Positions 24,333-34,342 of a stretch of DNA of 64,000 bases are shown here, in pieces. The position numbers and the translations under genes are program-made. A model generated the notes under the pieces. It had not been told where the DNA came from, did no database searches, and saw only the letters and a list, made by a program, of their open reading frames with translations. The DNA is from Rhizobium leguminosarum bv. trifolii WSM1325 (GTDB taxonomy: Bacteria > Pseudomonadota > Alphaproteobacteria > Rhizobiales > Rhizobiaceae): positions 1,736,001 through 1,800,000 of the forward strand of contig CP001622.1 of NCBI GenBank assembly GCA_000023185.1, in the 5' to 3' direction. Numbering within the stretch: position 1 is the first letter of the stretch; each line of letters begins with the position of its first letter.

Positions 24333-26825
24333 GTGCCAACATTTTCGCCTAGTTTAGAGAAGGCGCTCCATCAGGCACTGACCTTTGCCAACGAGCGGCA
24401 CCACGAATATGCGACGCTCGAGCATCTGCTGCTCGCCCTGATCGACGATGCCGATGCGGCCGCGGTCATGGGTGCCTGCAATGTCGATCTCGACGCGCTG
24501 CGCAAGACGCTCGTCGAATATGTCGACAACGAACTTTCCAACCTGATCACCGGTTATGACGAGGATTCGAAGCCGACCTCCGGCTTCCAGCGCGTCATCC
24601 AGCGTGCCGTCATCCACGTGCAATCGTCCGGCCGCGAAGAGGTGACCGGCGCCAACGTGCTCGTCGCGATCTTCGCCGAGCGCGAGAGCCATGCCGCCTA
24701 TTTCCTGCAGGAGCAGGAAATGACCCGCTACGACGCCGTCAACTATATCTCCCACGGCATCGGCAAGCGGCCGGGCGCTTCGGATGTGCGTCCCCCGCGC
24801 GGTGCTGAGGACGAAGCCGAAAGCAGCAAGCCGACGGCGCGCGGCGGCGAGGAAGAAGGCGGCCCCAAGAAGCAGCAGGATGCGCTCAAGGCCTATTGCG
24901 TCAATCTCAACGAGAAGGCCAAGGGCGGCAAGATCGATCCGCTGATCGGCCGTCACGCCGAGGTCAGCCGCACGATCCAGATCCTGTGCCGCCGTTCGAA
25001 GAACAATCCGCTCTATGTCGGTGATCCCGGCGTCGGCAAGACGGCGATCGCCGAAGGCCTTGCCAAGCGCATCGTCGAAGGCAAGGTTCCCGAAGCGCTC
25101 GCCGATGCGACGATCTTCTCGCTCGACATGGGCACGCTGCTCGCCGGCACGCGCTATCGCGGCGACTTCGAGGAGCGCCTGAAGCAGGTCGTCAAGGAAC
25201 TGGAAGAATATCCGGGCGCCGTGCTCTTCATCGACGAGATCCACACGGTGATCGGCGCCGGCGCCACCTCGGGCGGCGCGATGGATGCATCGAACCTCCT
25301 GAAGCCGGCCCTGTCATCGGGCGCGATTCGCTGCATCGGTTCGACCACCTACAAGGAATACCGCCAGTTCTTCGAGAAGGACCGGGCGCTGGTCCGTCGC
25401 TTCCAGAAGATCGACGTCAGCGAGCCGTCGATCGAGGATGCGATCGAGATCATGAAGGGCCTGAAGCCCTATTTCGAAGAGTATCACCACCTGCGTTATT
25501 CGAACGACGCCATCAAGTCGGCCGTCGAATTGTCGGCCCGCTACATCTCCGACCGCAAGCTGCCCGACAAGGCGATCGACGTGATCGACGAAACCGGTGC
25601 GGCCCAGATGCTGCTGCCGCCGTCCAAGCGCCGCAAGCTGATCACCGAAAAGGAGATCGAGGCAACGGTCGCCACGATGGCGCGCATTCCGCCGAAGACC
25701 GTCTCCAAGGACGACGAAGCCGTGCTCGCCAATCTCGAGCAGGAACTGCGTTCGGTGGTCTACGGCCAGGACATAGCCATCGAAGCCCTTTCGACCTCGA
25801 TCAAGCTGGCGCGTGCGGGTCTTCGCGAGCCGAACAAGCCGATCGGCGCCTATGTCTTCTCCGGTCCGACCGGCGTCGGCAAGACCGAGGTGGCAAAGCA
25901 GCTGGCATCGTCGCTCGGCGTCGAACTGCTGCGCTTCGACATGTCGGAGTATATGGAGCGGCACACGGTTTCGCGTCTGCTCGGCGCACCTCCCGGCTAT
26001 GTCGGCTTCGACCAGGGCGGTCTTCTGACTGATGGCGTCGACCAGCACCCGCATTGCGTGGTCCTGCTCGACGAAATCGAGAAGGCGCATCCCGACATCT
26101 ACAATATCCTGCTGCAGGTCATGGACCACGGCACGCTGACCGACCACAACGGCAAGAAGATCGACTTCCGCAACGTCATCCTGATCATGACGACCAATGC
26201 GGGTGCGTCGGAAATGGCCAAGGCGGCGATCGGCTTCGGCTCGTCCAAACGCACCGGCGAGGACGAGGAGGCGCTGACCCGCCTGTTCACGCCGGAATTC
26301 CGCAACCGTCTCGACGCGATCATTCCTTTCGCGGCGTTGCCGACGGCCGTCATCCACAAGGTCGTGCAGAAGTTCATCATGCAGCTGGAGGCCCAGCTTT
26401 CCGAAAGGAACGTCACCTTCGACCTGCACGAGGATGCAATCGCCTGGCTGGCGGAAAAGGGTTACGACGAGAAGATGGGCGCCCGCCCGCTTGCTCGCGT
26501 CATTCAGGATACGATCAAGAAGCCGCTCGCCAACGAAATCCTCTTCGGCAAGCTGAAGAAGGGCGGCGTCGTCAACGTCACTGTCGGCCCGAAGGAAGAC
26601 GGCAAGCCCGGCATCGTGCTCGAAGCCATTTCGGAAACGGCGCCGATCAAGCCGAAGCCCGAAGCCGAGGTCGTGCATCCCGAAGGCGATGATGGGGATG
26701 ACGGCGAGCTGAAGACGAAGGCGGCCCGCAAGACCCGCGCCAAAGCAGTGCCGCAGGCCGAGCCTGAGGTTCGCGACGCCCCGAAGAAGGGAAGCGCGGT
26801 TCCGAAGGTTCCACGCAAGAAGTAA
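24333..26825 (+). CDS. clpA: ATP-dependent Clp protease ATP-binding subunit ClpA
   Basis: An 830-residue AAA+ unfoldase. Clp_N double repeat covers ~1-145, an acidic linker ~150-180, D1 with Walker A GDPGVGKT at ~230 and D2 with GPTGVGKT at ~511. The DEIHTVIGAGATSGGAMDAS segment is typical of ClpA. A basic Ala/Lys-rich C-terminal extension beyond residue ~770 is characteristic of alphaproteobacterial ClpA. The start codon is GTG, preceded by GTGAGGATC. It works with ClpP and with ClpS from the upstream gene. Confidence 0.97.
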   Translation: MPTFSPSLEKALHQALTFANERHHEYATLEHLLLALIDDADAAAVMGACNVDLDALRKTLVEYVDNELSNLITGYDEDSKPTSGFQRVIQRAVIHVQSSGREEVTGANVLVAIFAERESHAAYFLQEQEMTRYDAVNYISHGIGKRPGASDVRPPRGAEDEAESSKPTARGGEEEGGPKKQQDALKAYCVNLNEKAKGGKIDPLIGRHAEVSRTIQILCRRSKNNPLYVGDPGVGKTAIAEGLAKRIVEGKVPEALADATIFSLDMGTLLAGTRYRGDFEERLKQVVKELEEYPGAVLFIDEIHTVIGAGATSGGAMDASNLLKPALSSGAIRCIGSTTYKEYRQFFEKDRALVRRFQKIDVSEPSIEDAIEIMKGLKPYFEEYHHLRYSNDAIKSAVELSARYISDRKLPDKAIDVIDETGAAQMLLPPSKRRKLITEKEIEATVATMARIPPKTVSKDDEAVLANLEQELRSVVYGQDIAIEALSTSIKLARAGLREPNKPIGAYVFSGPTGVGKTEVAKQLASSLGVELLRFDMSEYMERHTVSRLLGAPPGYVGFDQGGLLTDGVDQHPHCVVLLDEIEKAHPDIYNILLQVMDHGTLTDHNGKKIDFRNVILIMTTNAGASEMAKAAIGFGSSKRTGEDEEALTRLFTPEFRNRLDAIIPFAALPTAVIHKVVQKFIMQLEAQLSERNVTFDLHEDAIAWLAEKGYDEKMGARPLARVIQDTIKKPLANEILFGKLKKGGVVNVTVGPKEDGKPGIVLEAISETAPIKPKPEAEVVHPEGDDGDDGELKTKAARKTRAKAVPQAEPEVRDAPKKGSAVPKVPRKK

Positions 26826-26844
26826 GATACCGTCACCGAATTGG

Positions 26845-26873
26845 AAAAGGCCGCGTCACTGCGGCCTTTTTCG
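26845..26873. terminator. Bidirectional terminator after clpA
   Basis: Stem AAAAGGCCGC / GCGGCCTTTT with loop GTCACT, with T runs on both strands. It serves clpA and the convergent Dabb gene. Confidence 0.9.
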
Positions 26874-26897
26874 TTTTCGGATCTGCATGCGCCCTTT

Positions 26898-27188
26898 TCA
26901 GAGCCTGGTGTAGTCGATCTCGAGAAAATCGGCGACCTCGGGCACCCAGCGGTCGCGCACGAAGGCGACATGCAGGGGATGGAGGTTGTACGTGTCGTAG
27001 CCAGCCTGATCGTCGAATTCCATCGAAAAGCCGAAGGCAAAAGCATTCTTTGGACTCGTCTGCCGAAGCTGCTCGAAATTCCGCACGCTCGGGATATTGG
27101 CAAGCACCAGCGCGTCGGCGAGGAACGACGTTTCTTCAGCCGAGCCGGCTTCGTGCTTCAGGCGGAATGCGACAGTATGGCGGATCAT
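26898..27188 (-). CDS. Dabb (stress-responsive A/B barrel) domain protein
   Basis: A 96-residue protein beginning MIRHTVAFRLKHEAGSAEE and containing FAFGFSMEFDDQAGYDTYNLHPLHVAFV, the usual Dabb signature with the conserved HPLH. These form dimeric ferredoxin-like barrels; some bind or transform small aromatic or polyketide molecules, but most bacterial members are uncharacterised. Confidence 0.87.
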   Translation of the reverse strand: MIRHTVAFRLKHEAGSAEETSFLADALVLANIPSVRNFEQLRQTSPKNAFAFGFSMEFDDQAGYDTYNLHPLHVAFVRDRWVPEVADFLEIDYTRL

Positions 27189-27245
27189 GATTTTGTTCCA
27201 AATGATTGTCCGGATTGAATTCTCTGAAATCGACGGGTGTTGACC

Positions 27246-27677
27246 CTACGCCAGTGCGGCCCTGATCTTTTCGGCATTGGCGGCAAGCACGGCACCGTCC
27301 TCCATCTTGCCGGAATGCGGCTTCAGCGCCGCGCCCTCATGCCGCGGGATGACGTGGAAATGCAGATGGAACACCGTTTGCCCGGCGGCCGGCTCGTTGA
27401 ACTGGGCGATGAACACGCCATCGGCTTCGAAGACGTCCTTCACCGCATTGGCGATCTTCTGGACGACAGTAATTGCGTGGGTGAGGGTGGCTGGATCGGC
27501 ATCGAGGAGATTGCGGGACGGCGCCTTGGGAAGGACGAGCACATGGCCCGGCGCCTGCGGCATCACATCCATGAAGGCGACGGTATGCTCGTCCTCGTAA
27601 ACCCGGTGCGAGGGGATTTCGCCGCGGAGGATCTTGGCGAATATGTTGTTGTCGTCATAGGCGGCCGGGCTGGTCAT
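27246..27677 (-). CDS. HIT family hydrolase
   Basis: A 143-residue histidine-triad protein. The catalytic HxHxH is FHLHFHVIPRH with H104, H106 and H108, and the start has NNIFAKILRGEIPSHRVYED, as in HinT-type nucleoside phosphoramidases. GAGGAGATTTC is placed well for the ATG at 27677; a GTG one codon earlier is possible. Confidence 0.93.
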   Translation of the reverse strand: MTSPAAYDDNNIFAKILRGEIPSHRVYEDEHTVAFMDVMPQAPGHVLVLPKAPSRNLLDADPATLTHAITVVQKIANAVKDVFEADGVFIAQFNEPAAGQTVFHLHFHVIPRHEGAALKPHSGKMEDGAVLAANAEKIRAALA

Positions 27678-27731
27678 CACGAAATCTCCTCAGTTCATGG
27701 TTGATCGGGTAACGCGGCCGGTGCGGCGGCG

Positions 27732-28922
27732 TCAATCCTCCTGCAGGCGCTCACCCTTGCGGAAAGGACTGTGTTCCGTCAGCAGTTCGCTCATCTGTTC
27801 GACATCGGCGCGCTCGCGCGCGAGATAGTCGCCGATCGCCCGGCGAAGGCCGGCATGCGCGACATAATGGGCGGAATGCGTCGTCACCGGCAGGTAACCG
27901 CGGGCAAGCTTGTGTTCGCCCTGCGCGCCAGCCTCGACCCGTTTCAACCCTTTCGAAAGGGCGAAGTCGATCGCCTGGTGATAGCAGACCTCGAAATGCA
28001 GGAAGGGATGATCCTCGATGCAGCCCCAGTGACGGCCGTAGAGCGTGTCGCCACCGATGAAGTTGATCGCGCCGGCGACATAGCGCCCGTCGCGCTTGGC
28101 CATGACGAGCAGGATGTCGTCGGCCATGCGTTCGCCGATCAACGAATAGAACTTACGGGTGAGGTAGGGCCGGCCCCACTTGCGCCCGCCGGTATCCATG
28201 TAAAACTTGAAGAACTGGTCCCAGATGCGTTCCGTCAGGTCGCGGCCGGTCAGCCAGTCGATGCTGATACCGTTTTCGAGTGCGGCGCGGCGCTCTTTGC
28301 GCAACGCCTTGCGTTTGCGCGAGGCAAGCGTTTCGAGAAATTCCTCGTGATTGGCATAGCCGTAGTTGATGAAATGGAACTGCTGGTCGGTGCGGTGCAG
28401 ATAGCCGTCCATCTCGAAGACGCCGATCTCTTCGTCCGGCACGAAGGTGATATGGGCCGAAGAGATGCCGAGCCGGCGCACCACCTCCTTCAGGCCTTCG
28501 GCGATCGCGCTCTGGATCGGCAGCCGCTGCAGCCCCTCGGCGACAAGAAGCCGCGGGCCTGTCGCCGGCGTGAACGGGATCGAGCACTGAAGTTTGGGGT
28601 AATAATGCCCGCCGGCCCGCTCGAAGGCGTCGGCCCAGCCATGGTCGAAGACATATTCGCCCTGGCTGTGATTCTTGAGATAGCCGGGCAGGGCGCCGAT
28701 CAACTCGCCGCGCCCGGTCTCGAGCAGCAGATGGTGGCCGAGCCATCCGGTCTCGGCGTCGGCCGAGCCAGATTCCTCCAGAGACGATAAAAAGGCGTGC
28801 GAAACGAAAGGGTTGTAGGCAATCGTAGCACAAGTCTTCGATGCCCCGGAAAGCCTGGACCAACTCTCCGGGGAAATCGCGGTGAAGGAGCGTTCTACGC
28901 GAATGGATAATTCATCAGTCAT
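27732..28922 (-). CDS. GNAT family N-acetyltransferase (DUF482/FemAB-like)
   Basis: A 396-residue protein of the peptidogalycan-biosynthesis-recognition (formerly DUF482) family, which has an acyltransferase fold like FemAB. Features are the FVSHAFLSSLEESGS start, GEYVFDHGWADAFERAGGHYYPKLQ, LASRKRKALRKERR and the late EAGAQGEHKLARGYLPV motif. The function is not established; a role in transferring an acyl or aminoacyl group is inferred from the fold. Confidence 0.85.
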   Translation of the reverse strand: MTDELSIRVERSFTAISPESWSRLSGASKTCATIAYNPFVSHAFLSSLEESGSADAETGWLGHHLLLETGRGELIGALPGYLKNHSQGEYVFDHGWADAFERAGGHYYPKLQCSIPFTPATGPRLLVAEGLQRLPIQSAIAEGLKEVVRRLGISSAHITFVPDEEIGVFEMDGYLHRTDQQFHFINYGYANHEEFLETLASRKRKALRKERRAALENGISIDWLTGRDLTERIWDQFFKFYMDTGGRKWGRPYLTRKFYSLIGERMADDILLVMAKRDGRYVAGAINFIGGDTLYGRHWGCIEDHPFLHFEVCYHQAIDFALSKGLKRVEAGAQGEHKLARGYLPVTTHSAHYVAHAGLRRAIGDYLARERADVEQMSELLTEHSPFRKGERLQED

Positions 28923-29099
28923 GGGACAAATGCGAAACCTGTGGGAGGATAGTCTCGGCTCTGCCTTACAGCGCCGCGCGTCTTCAGACGCGCAAAGGAT
29001 GCTGTAACACTTTGAGTTCCTGCATAATTTTTTCCTGAAGTCGATCCGATTAAGGAATTATGCAGCAGTCTGTGCATGATCTTGGCCAAAAAGCGAGCG

Positions 29100-29819
29100 T
29101 CAAGCAGCCACACGCGGATCGAAGCCTTCGAAGGTCATCTGGTCTGCGTTTGCGAATGTAAGCCGGCGCGCCTCTTCGTCACGCACCGTCCAGGTGATGA
29201 TAGGAATGCCCTTTTCGCGTTCGCTGGTGATAAAGGGGTTCGGCAGGTCGCCATAGTGATAAGAGATGAAATCGAGACCGATCTCCATCGCCTTCGCATG
29301 TGTCTTGAACGCCTCCGGCGTGTTGCCGTCGGCCGTCAGCCCGAGCGGGTAGGGTGAGCCAAGCGCCCTCAGATCGCGCAGCAGCCAGTGGTCAAAACTC
29401 ATCAGCGCCACCTTGCCCTCATAGCCTTCGAGCACCTCGAGAACAGCTTCGGCGAAACCTTCGTCGTCGGCCTCGCGCCCCTTGAGCTCCAGCACCAGCG
29501 GCACCTTGCCCTCGACGAGGTCGAGGAGTTGGCGCAACGTCGGCACCTTGTCGCTGGTGCCGCCAACGGCGATCAGTCCGAGTTCCCGAGAGGTGCGCTC
29601 GCGGATGTCGCCGTGGAGGTTGCACAGGCGCTGCAGATCCTCGTCGTGAAATATGACCGGCACGCCGTCGGAGGCGTAATGCAGGTCGCATTCGATCGCA
29701 AAGCCCGCTTCGACGGCGCGCGAGAAAGCCGAAAGCGTGTTTTCCCAGACCTGCGTGTTGAGGTCGTGATAGCCGCGATGGGCAACCGGCAGGTCCCTGA
29801 TCCAGCCAACATTGGTCAT
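29100..29819 (-). CDS. Glycerophosphodiester phosphodiesterase
   Basis: A 239-residue GDPD TIM barrel: the AHRGYHDL start holds the first catalytic His, then ENTLSAFSRAVEAGFAIECDLHYASDGVPVIFHDEDLQR with the metal-binding E and D and the second catalytic His, then LVLELKGR. It hydrolyses glycerophosphodiesters to glycerol-3-phosphate and an alcohol. Without an obvious signal peptide it is probably cytoplasmic, as in UgpQ. Its start overlaps the RidA stop by four bases (ATGA), so the two are co-translated. Confidence 0.92.
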   Translation of the reverse strand: MTNVGWIRDLPVAHRGYHDLNTQVWENTLSAFSRAVEAGFAIECDLHYASDGVPVIFHDEDLQRLCNLHGDIRERTSRELGLIAVGGTSDKVPTLRQLLDLVEGKVPLVLELKGREADDEGFAEAVLEVLEGYEGKVALMSFDHWLLRDLRALGSPYPLGLTADGNTPEAFKTHAKAMEIGLDFISYHYGDLPNPFITSEREKGIPIITWTVRDEEARRLTFANADQMTFEGFDPRVAA

Positions 29820-30286
29820 TCTGCGATTTCCATGATAGCGTCTATCTCGACGGCGGCATTCAGCGGCAGGGCCGCCATGCCAACGGCGGCACGCGCATGT
29901 TTGCCGGCTTCGCCAAGCACGCCGGCAATCAGGTTCGAAGCGCCGTTGATGACGAGATGCTGCTCGACGAAGTCGGGCGCCGAGGCGACGAAGCCGTTCA
30001 GCTTGATGACGCGCCGGATACGGCCGAGTTCGCCGCCAAGTGCCGCCTTCGCCTGGGCAAGGATGTTGATGGCGCAGAGTTCGGCGCCGCGCTGGCCCGT
30101 TGCTACGTCGACGGTCTTGCCGAGATGGCCCGAGACAGTGACCTTGCCGCCTTCGAGCGGCAGCTGACCGGAGATGTAGAGAAGATTGCCGCTGATGACA
30201 TAGGGAACGTAATTTGCAGCAGGTGCTGCAGCTTCGGGCAGGGTTATCCCCATCTCAATCAGGCGCGCTGCAATTTCATCGGACAT
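29816..30286 (-). CDS. RidA family protein
   Basis: A 156-residue YjgF/YER057c/UK114 protein of the longer subfamily. It has YVPYVISGNLLYISGQLPLEGG, INILAQAKAALGGELGRIRRVIKLNGFVAS and a terminal VEIDAIMEIAE. RidA proteins hydrolyse reactive enamine/imine intermediates; in this subfamily the classical Arg is not obvious, so the substrate may differ. GGAGACGAAA supports the start at 30286. Confidence 0.9.
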   Translation of the reverse strand: MSDEIAARLIEMGITLPEAAAPAANYVPYVISGNLLYISGQLPLEGGKVTVSGHLGKTVDVATGQRGAELCAINILAQAKAALGGELGRIRRVIKLNGFVASAPDFVEQHLVINGASNLIAGVLGEAGKHARAAVGMAALPLNAAVEIDAIMEIAE

Positions 30287-30422
30287 TTTCGTCTCCGCTT
30301 TTGTTGTCAATTCTTCAAAAATTATGCATCAAGACTAGAATCTTTAATATGACAGTTTCGAGCCTCGATTTGGCCGAAAGCGTTCTTATAACATCGCGAC
30401 CGAGTCCAACAGGAGTTAATGA

Positions 30423-31259
30423 ATGTTCCGATCGAGTCTTGTCGCTCTGCTTTTCGCCAGCGTTTCCGCCAATGCATGGGCGGCTGCGCCCGCGGTTAGC
30501 GCTGCGATCGCGACCGGCCTCGTCGCCCATCGCGCGGTCTACGATCTGGAACTGAAGGACGCTTCGGACCGCTCCGGCATCGCCGCCATGTACGGTCGCA
30601 TGGTCTATGAATTCGACGGCAGCTATTGCCAGGGCTTCACCACCAACTTCCGCTTCGTGACGCAGATCGACACCGGCGACAGCGTGCGTGTCAGCGACCA
30701 GCAGACGAAGACCTTCGAGAACCTGAAGGACGGCAAGTTCACCTTCGACACCAAATCCTTCACCGACGAGCAGCTCGATAAAGAGGTCAACGGTGCGGCT
30801 CAGGACCAGCCTGATGGTGTCAAGGTAGATCTCAAGCAGCCGGCGAGCCGCGAGCTGCAGCTTTTAGAAAGCCGCTTTCCCACGGAACATATGCTCGATG
30901 TGATCCAGCACGCCAAGGACGGCAAGCGCTTCTTCGAGGCGCGCGTCTTCGACGGTTCCGATGACGGTGACAAATCGCTGGCGACGACTACGATCGTCGG
31001 CAAGCAGGAGACACCGATCGCCGAGGAAGCCGATGCCGGCAATGCCGGCGCCTTCTCCAAGACGGCCTTCTGGCCGGTGACGATCGCCTATTTCAACGAG
31101 AGTGCGAAATCGGATGCTTTGCCGGTCTACCGCATGTCCTTCAAGCTCTATGAGAACGGCATCACCCGCGACCTGACGATGGATTACGGCGATTTCGTCC
31201 TGACCGGCAAGCTCGCCAAGCTGGAGTTGCTCGACCGCAAGGCCGAGGTTTGCAAGTAG
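30423..31259 (+). CDS. eipB: Cell envelope integrity protein EipB (DUF1849)
   Basis: A 278-residue periplasmic protein of the DUF1849/EipB family, described in Brucella as needed for envelope integrity. It has a signal peptide (MFRSSLVALLFASVSANAWA) and the mature start LVAHRAVYDLELKD. The two conserved cysteines are present: C69 in GSYCQGF and C277 in the tail EVCK. In the Brucella protein such a pair forms the disulfide closing the beta-spiral. AACAGGAGTTAATGA gives a strong ribosome-binding site. Confidence 0.9.
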   Translation: MFRSSLVALLFASVSANAWAAAPAVSAAIATGLVAHRAVYDLELKDASDRSGIAAMYGRMVYEFDGSYCQGFTTNFRFVTQIDTGDSVRVSDQQTKTFENLKDGKFTFDTKSFTDEQLDKEVNGAAQDQPDGVKVDLKQPASRELQLLESRFPTEHMLDVIQHAKDGKRFFEARVFDGSDDGDKSLATTTIVGKQETPIAEEADAGNAGAFSKTAFWPVTIAYFNESAKSDALPVYRMSFKLYENGITRDLTMDYGDFVLTGKLAKLELLDRKAEVCK

Positions 31260-31583
31260 GCCTCGTTGCCTTCCGCAGCCCCTGAGACTGATATTCATCC
31301 TGTCGATGTTGCTGCCGACGCTGGCAGGCTGAGTGCGGCATTCCAAGGGCAGGCAGTCGCCTTTGTCTCTTTTATTGAGATCCACGCGCCGTGGCCGGTG
31401 CGTGAGCCAGGTTTTTTCGGCATAAGCCTTGCTTTTGCGCCAAATCGAATGTATGGGCACCCGCATTCCACACGTAAGGCATGGGATCGTCCGGGAGAAA
31501 TCCGGACTGTTCCGCCCGGTGGCATTCTCGAAGAGGATGCTGTTCGCCTTGCGGAGGTTCAACCGGAAAAGGAGTAACAAGGC
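31260..31583. promoter_or_regulatory. rpsB upstream region and leader
   Basis: 324 bases between eipB and rpsB with no believable gene. It should contain the rpsB promoter and possibly an S2-responsive leader, but no structure that I recognise is evident. GGAAAAGGAG precedes rpsB. Confidence 0.4.
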
Positions 31584-32351
31584 ATGGCATTGCCTGATTT
31601 TTCTATGCGTCAGCTTCTTGAAGCAGGCGTCCACTTCGGCCACCAGACGCATCGCTGGAACCCGAAGATGAAGCCGTACATCTTCGGCGATCGCAACAAC
31701 ATTCACATCATCGATCTGGCCCAGACCGTTCCGATGCTGTCGCGCGCCCTTCAGGTCGTCAGCGACACCGTTGCCCGCGGCGGCCGTGTTCTCTTCGTCG
31801 GCACCAAGCGCCAGGCGTCTGAGATCATTGCCGACAGCGCCAAGCGCTCGGCCCAGTACTACGTCAACTCGCGCTGGCTCGGCGGCATGATGACGAACTG
31901 GAAGACCATCTCCAACTCGATCCAGCGTCTGCGCAAGCTCGACGAGATCCTGAACGGCGAAGCCCAGGGCTTCACCAAGAAGGAACGCCTGAACCTCGAG
32001 CGCGAACGTGAGAAGCTGGACAAGGCTCTTGGCGGTATCCGCGATATGGGCGGCACGCCCGACCTGATGTTCATCATCGACACCAACAAGGAAAAGATCG
32101 CGATCGACGAAGCCAAGCGCCTCGGCATCCCGGTTGTCGCCATCATCGATTCGAACTGCGATCCGGACCTGATCGACTATCCGATCCCGGGTAACGACGA
32201 CGCATCGCGCGCCATCGCTCTTTACTGCGAGCTTATCTCCCGCGCCGCCATCGACGGCATCGCGCGTCAGCAGGGCTCTTCCGGCCGCGATCTCGGCGCA
32301 TCCTCCGAAGTTCCGGTCGAGCCGGCTCTCGAGGAAGCAGCCGAAGGCTGA
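31584..32351 (+). CDS. rpsB: 30S ribosomal protein S2
   Basis: A 255-residue S2: [20 protein letters not shown] at the start, [21 protein letters not shown], and the second signature [23 protein letters not shown]. It binds the 30S head region. The order rpsB-tsf-pyrH-frr is conserved across bacteria. The C-terminal Ala/Glu-rich tail (residues ~232-255) is usual in alphaproteobacteria. Confidence 0.98.
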   Translation: MALPDFSMRQLLEAGVHFGHQTHRWNPKMKPYIFGDRNNIHIIDLAQTVPMLSRALQVVSDTVARGGRVLFVGTKRQASEIIADSAKRSAQYYVNSRWLGGMMTNWKTISNSIQRLRKLDEILNGEAQGFTKKERLNLEREREKLDKALGGIRDMGGTPDLMFIIDTNKEKIAIDEAKRLGIPVVAIIDSNCDPDLIDYPIPGNDDASRAIALYCELISRAAIDGIARQQGSSGRDLGASSEVPVEPALEEAAEG

Positions 32352-32592
32352 TGAAAGCGGGCGGATCGAAAAGGTCCGCCAATGCTTACAGAGACTGGGA
32401 AAGGCCGCTCGCGACTCATCGAAGTTCGGCGGCCTTGCCTGTTTCAAGGGGAGGGCGTCAGGCTCTCCGTCCGATAAGTTTCGTTATGACGCGTCTTCAT
32501 CACGCTGTCATACATACAGGTACATTTCGTGCCTCAATCCGGTGCCGAGCCGCGCTTTGCGGCCCACCGTATGAACCGATAAGAGGAAGCTA
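32352..32592 (+). promoter_or_regulatory. rpsB-tsf intercistronic region with two stem-loops
   Basis: Stem 1 is GGCGGA (32360-32365) with TCCGCC (32374-32379). Stem 2 is AAGGCCGC (32401-32408) with GCGGCCTT (32429-32436). Neither has a T run. They may be attenuators or processing sites that set S2:EF-Ts ratios, as the spacing of 241 bases is long for this operon. Confidence 0.45.
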
Positions 32593-33519
32593 ATGAGCGA
32601 GATTACGGCTGCAATGGTGAAGGAACTGCGCGAAAAGACCGGCGCAGGCATGATGGACTGCAAGAAGGCTCTTGCTGAAACCGGTGGCGACATGGAAGCG
32701 GCGATCGACTGGCTGCGCGCCAAGGGCATCGCCAAGGCCGACAAGAAGTCCGGCCGCACCGCTGCCGAAGGCCTCATCGGCGTTGCGAGCCAGGGCACCA
32801 AGGCCGTCGTCGTCGAAGTCAATTCCGAGACCGACTTCGTCGCCCGTAACGATGCCTTCCAGGAACTCGTCCGCGGCATCGCCAAGGTCGCCGCCTCGAC
32901 CGACGGAACCGTCGATGCCGTTGCCGCTGCGACCTACCCGGCATCCGGCAAGTCCGTGTCCGACACGATCAAGGATGCGATCGCAACGATCGGCGAGAAC
33001 ATGAACCTGCGCCGTTCGGTCGCTCTCTCGGTCGAAGACGGCGTCGTCGCCACCTATATCCACAATGCTGTTTCCGACGGCCTCGGCAAGCTCGGCGTTC
33101 TCGTCGCGCTGAAGTCGACCGGTGACAAGGATGCCCTGAACGCCATCGGCCGTCAGGTCGCCATGCACATCGCCGCCACCGCGCCGCTGGCAATCCGCCC
33201 GGAAGAAGTCGATGCCGCTGTCGCCGAGCGCGAGCGCAACGTCTTCATCGAGCAGTCGCGCGCTTCCGGCAAGCCGGACAATATCATCGAGAAGATGGTC
33301 GACGGCCGCATGCGAAAGTTCTTCGAGGAAGTCGCCCTTCTCTCGCAGGCTTTCGTCATCAATCCGGATCTGACGGTCGCTGCCGCCATCAAGGAAGCTG
33401 AAAAGGCCGTCGGCGCGCCGATCGAAGTCGCAGGCATGGCCCGTCTTCTGCTCGGCGAAGGCGTCGAGAAGGAAGAGACCGACTTCGCGGCCGAAGTCGC
33501 GGCTGCCGTCAAGGGTTGA
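32593..33519 (+). CDS. tsf: Elongation factor Ts
   Basis: A 308-residue EF-Ts. The N-terminal UBA-like domain ends in the signature [20 protein letters not shown], followed by [15 protein letters not shown], the TDFV motif that displaces Mg from EF-Tu. It is the nucleotide exchange factor for EF-Tu. AAGAGGAAGCTA gives the start. A long stem-loop follows at 33542. Confidence 0.98.
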   Translation: MSEITAAMVKELREKTGAGMMDCKKALAETGGDMEAAIDWLRAKGIAKADKKSGRTAAEGLIGVASQGTKAVVVEVNSETDFVARNDAFQELVRGIAKVAASTDGTVDAVAAATYPASGKSVSDTIKDAIATIGENMNLRRSVALSVEDGVVATYIHNAVSDGLGKLGVLVALKSTGDKDALNAIGRQVAMHIAATAPLAIRPEEVDAAVAERERNVFIEQSRASGKPDNIIEKMVDGRMRKFFEEVALLSQAFVINPDLTVAAAIKEAEKAVGAPIEVAGMARLLLGEGVEKEETDFAAEVAAAVKG

Positions 33520-33541
33520 TCTTCCAGCCATAATTGGGAAA

Positions 33542-33581
33542 ACACGAAGGGCATCGCGTGACAACGCGGTGCCCTTCGTGT
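33542..33581 (+). terminator. Long stem-loop between tsf and pyrH
   Basis: 17-bp stem ACACGAAGGGCATCGCG / CGCGGTGCCCTTCGTGT with one G-T pair and a six-base loop TGACAA. There is no T run after it, so it may terminate incompletely or stabilise the tsf mRNA; pyrH starts 35 bases later. Confidence 0.6.
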
Positions 33582-33615
33582 ATCGGGCATTCACGGCAAT
33601 TTACGAGGAGCCAAG

Positions 33616-34338
33616 ATGTCTTTAGAGCCTGTCTATAAACGCGTTCTACTCAAGGCCTCCGGCGAAGCGCTCATGGGTGGCCAGGGTTTCGGGATCGATG
33701 TGACTGTGGCGGACCGCATCGCATCCGACATCGCCGAGGCACGGCATATGGGCGTGGAAGTCGGCGTCGTCGTCGGTGGCGGCAATATCTTCCGCGGTGT
33801 CGCGGTAGCGTCCAAGGGCGGCGACCGGGTCACCGGCGACCATATGGGCATGCTCGGCACCATCATCAATGCGCTGGCGCTGGCGACCTCGCTGCGCAAG
33901 TTGAATATCGATACGGTGGTGCTTTCGGCCATCTCCATGCCCGAGATCTGCGAGAGCTTTTCGCAGCGCGCGACCCTTTATCATCTGTCGATGGGACGCG
34001 TGGTGATTTTTGCCGGCGGCACCGGCAACCCCTTCTTCACCACCGATTCCGCCGCAGCACTTCGCGCCGCCGAAATGGGTGCGGAAGCGATCTTCAAGGG
34101 CACGCAGGTCGACGGCATCTACACCGCCGACCCGAAGAAATATCCTGATGCGACCCGCCTCGACCGGCTGACGCACCAGGAAGTGCTGGACAGGGGGCTG
34201 GCGGTGATGGACGTTGCCGCCGTGGCGCTGGCCAGAGAAAATTCCATTCCGATCATCGTCTTCTCGATCCACGAGAAGGGTGGTTTTGCTGAAATCTTGA
34301 CGGGCGGTGGCCTCAAGACCATCGTCTCCGACAACTGA
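33616..34338 (+). CDS. pyrH: Uridylate kinase
   Basis: A 240-residue UMP kinase of the amino acid kinase fold: VLLKASGEALMG, VGVVVGGGNIFRG, FAGGTGNPFFTTDSAAALRA and the terminal GGLKTIVS. It phosphorylates UMP to UDP, supplying pyrimidine and UDP-sugar pools that also feed lipid A synthesis downstream. ACGAGGAGCCAAG precedes the ATG. Confidence 0.97.
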   Translation: MSLEPVYKRVLLKASGEALMGGQGFGIDVTVADRIASDIAEARHMGVEVGVVVGGGNIFRGVAVASKGGDRVTGDHMGMLGTIINALALATSLRKLNIDTVVLSAISMPEICESFSQRATLYHLSMGRVVIFAGGTGNPFFTTDSAAALRAAEMGAEAIFKGTQVDGIYTADPKKYPDATRLDRLTHQEVLDRGLAVMDVAAVALARENSIPIIVFSIHEKGGFAEILTGGGLKTIVSDN

Positions 34339-34342
34339 TAAA

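Noticed and set aside
31266..31577. 103-codon frame upstream of rpsB
   Set aside because: Lacks a ribosome-binding site and family features, and lies in the expected rpsB leader.
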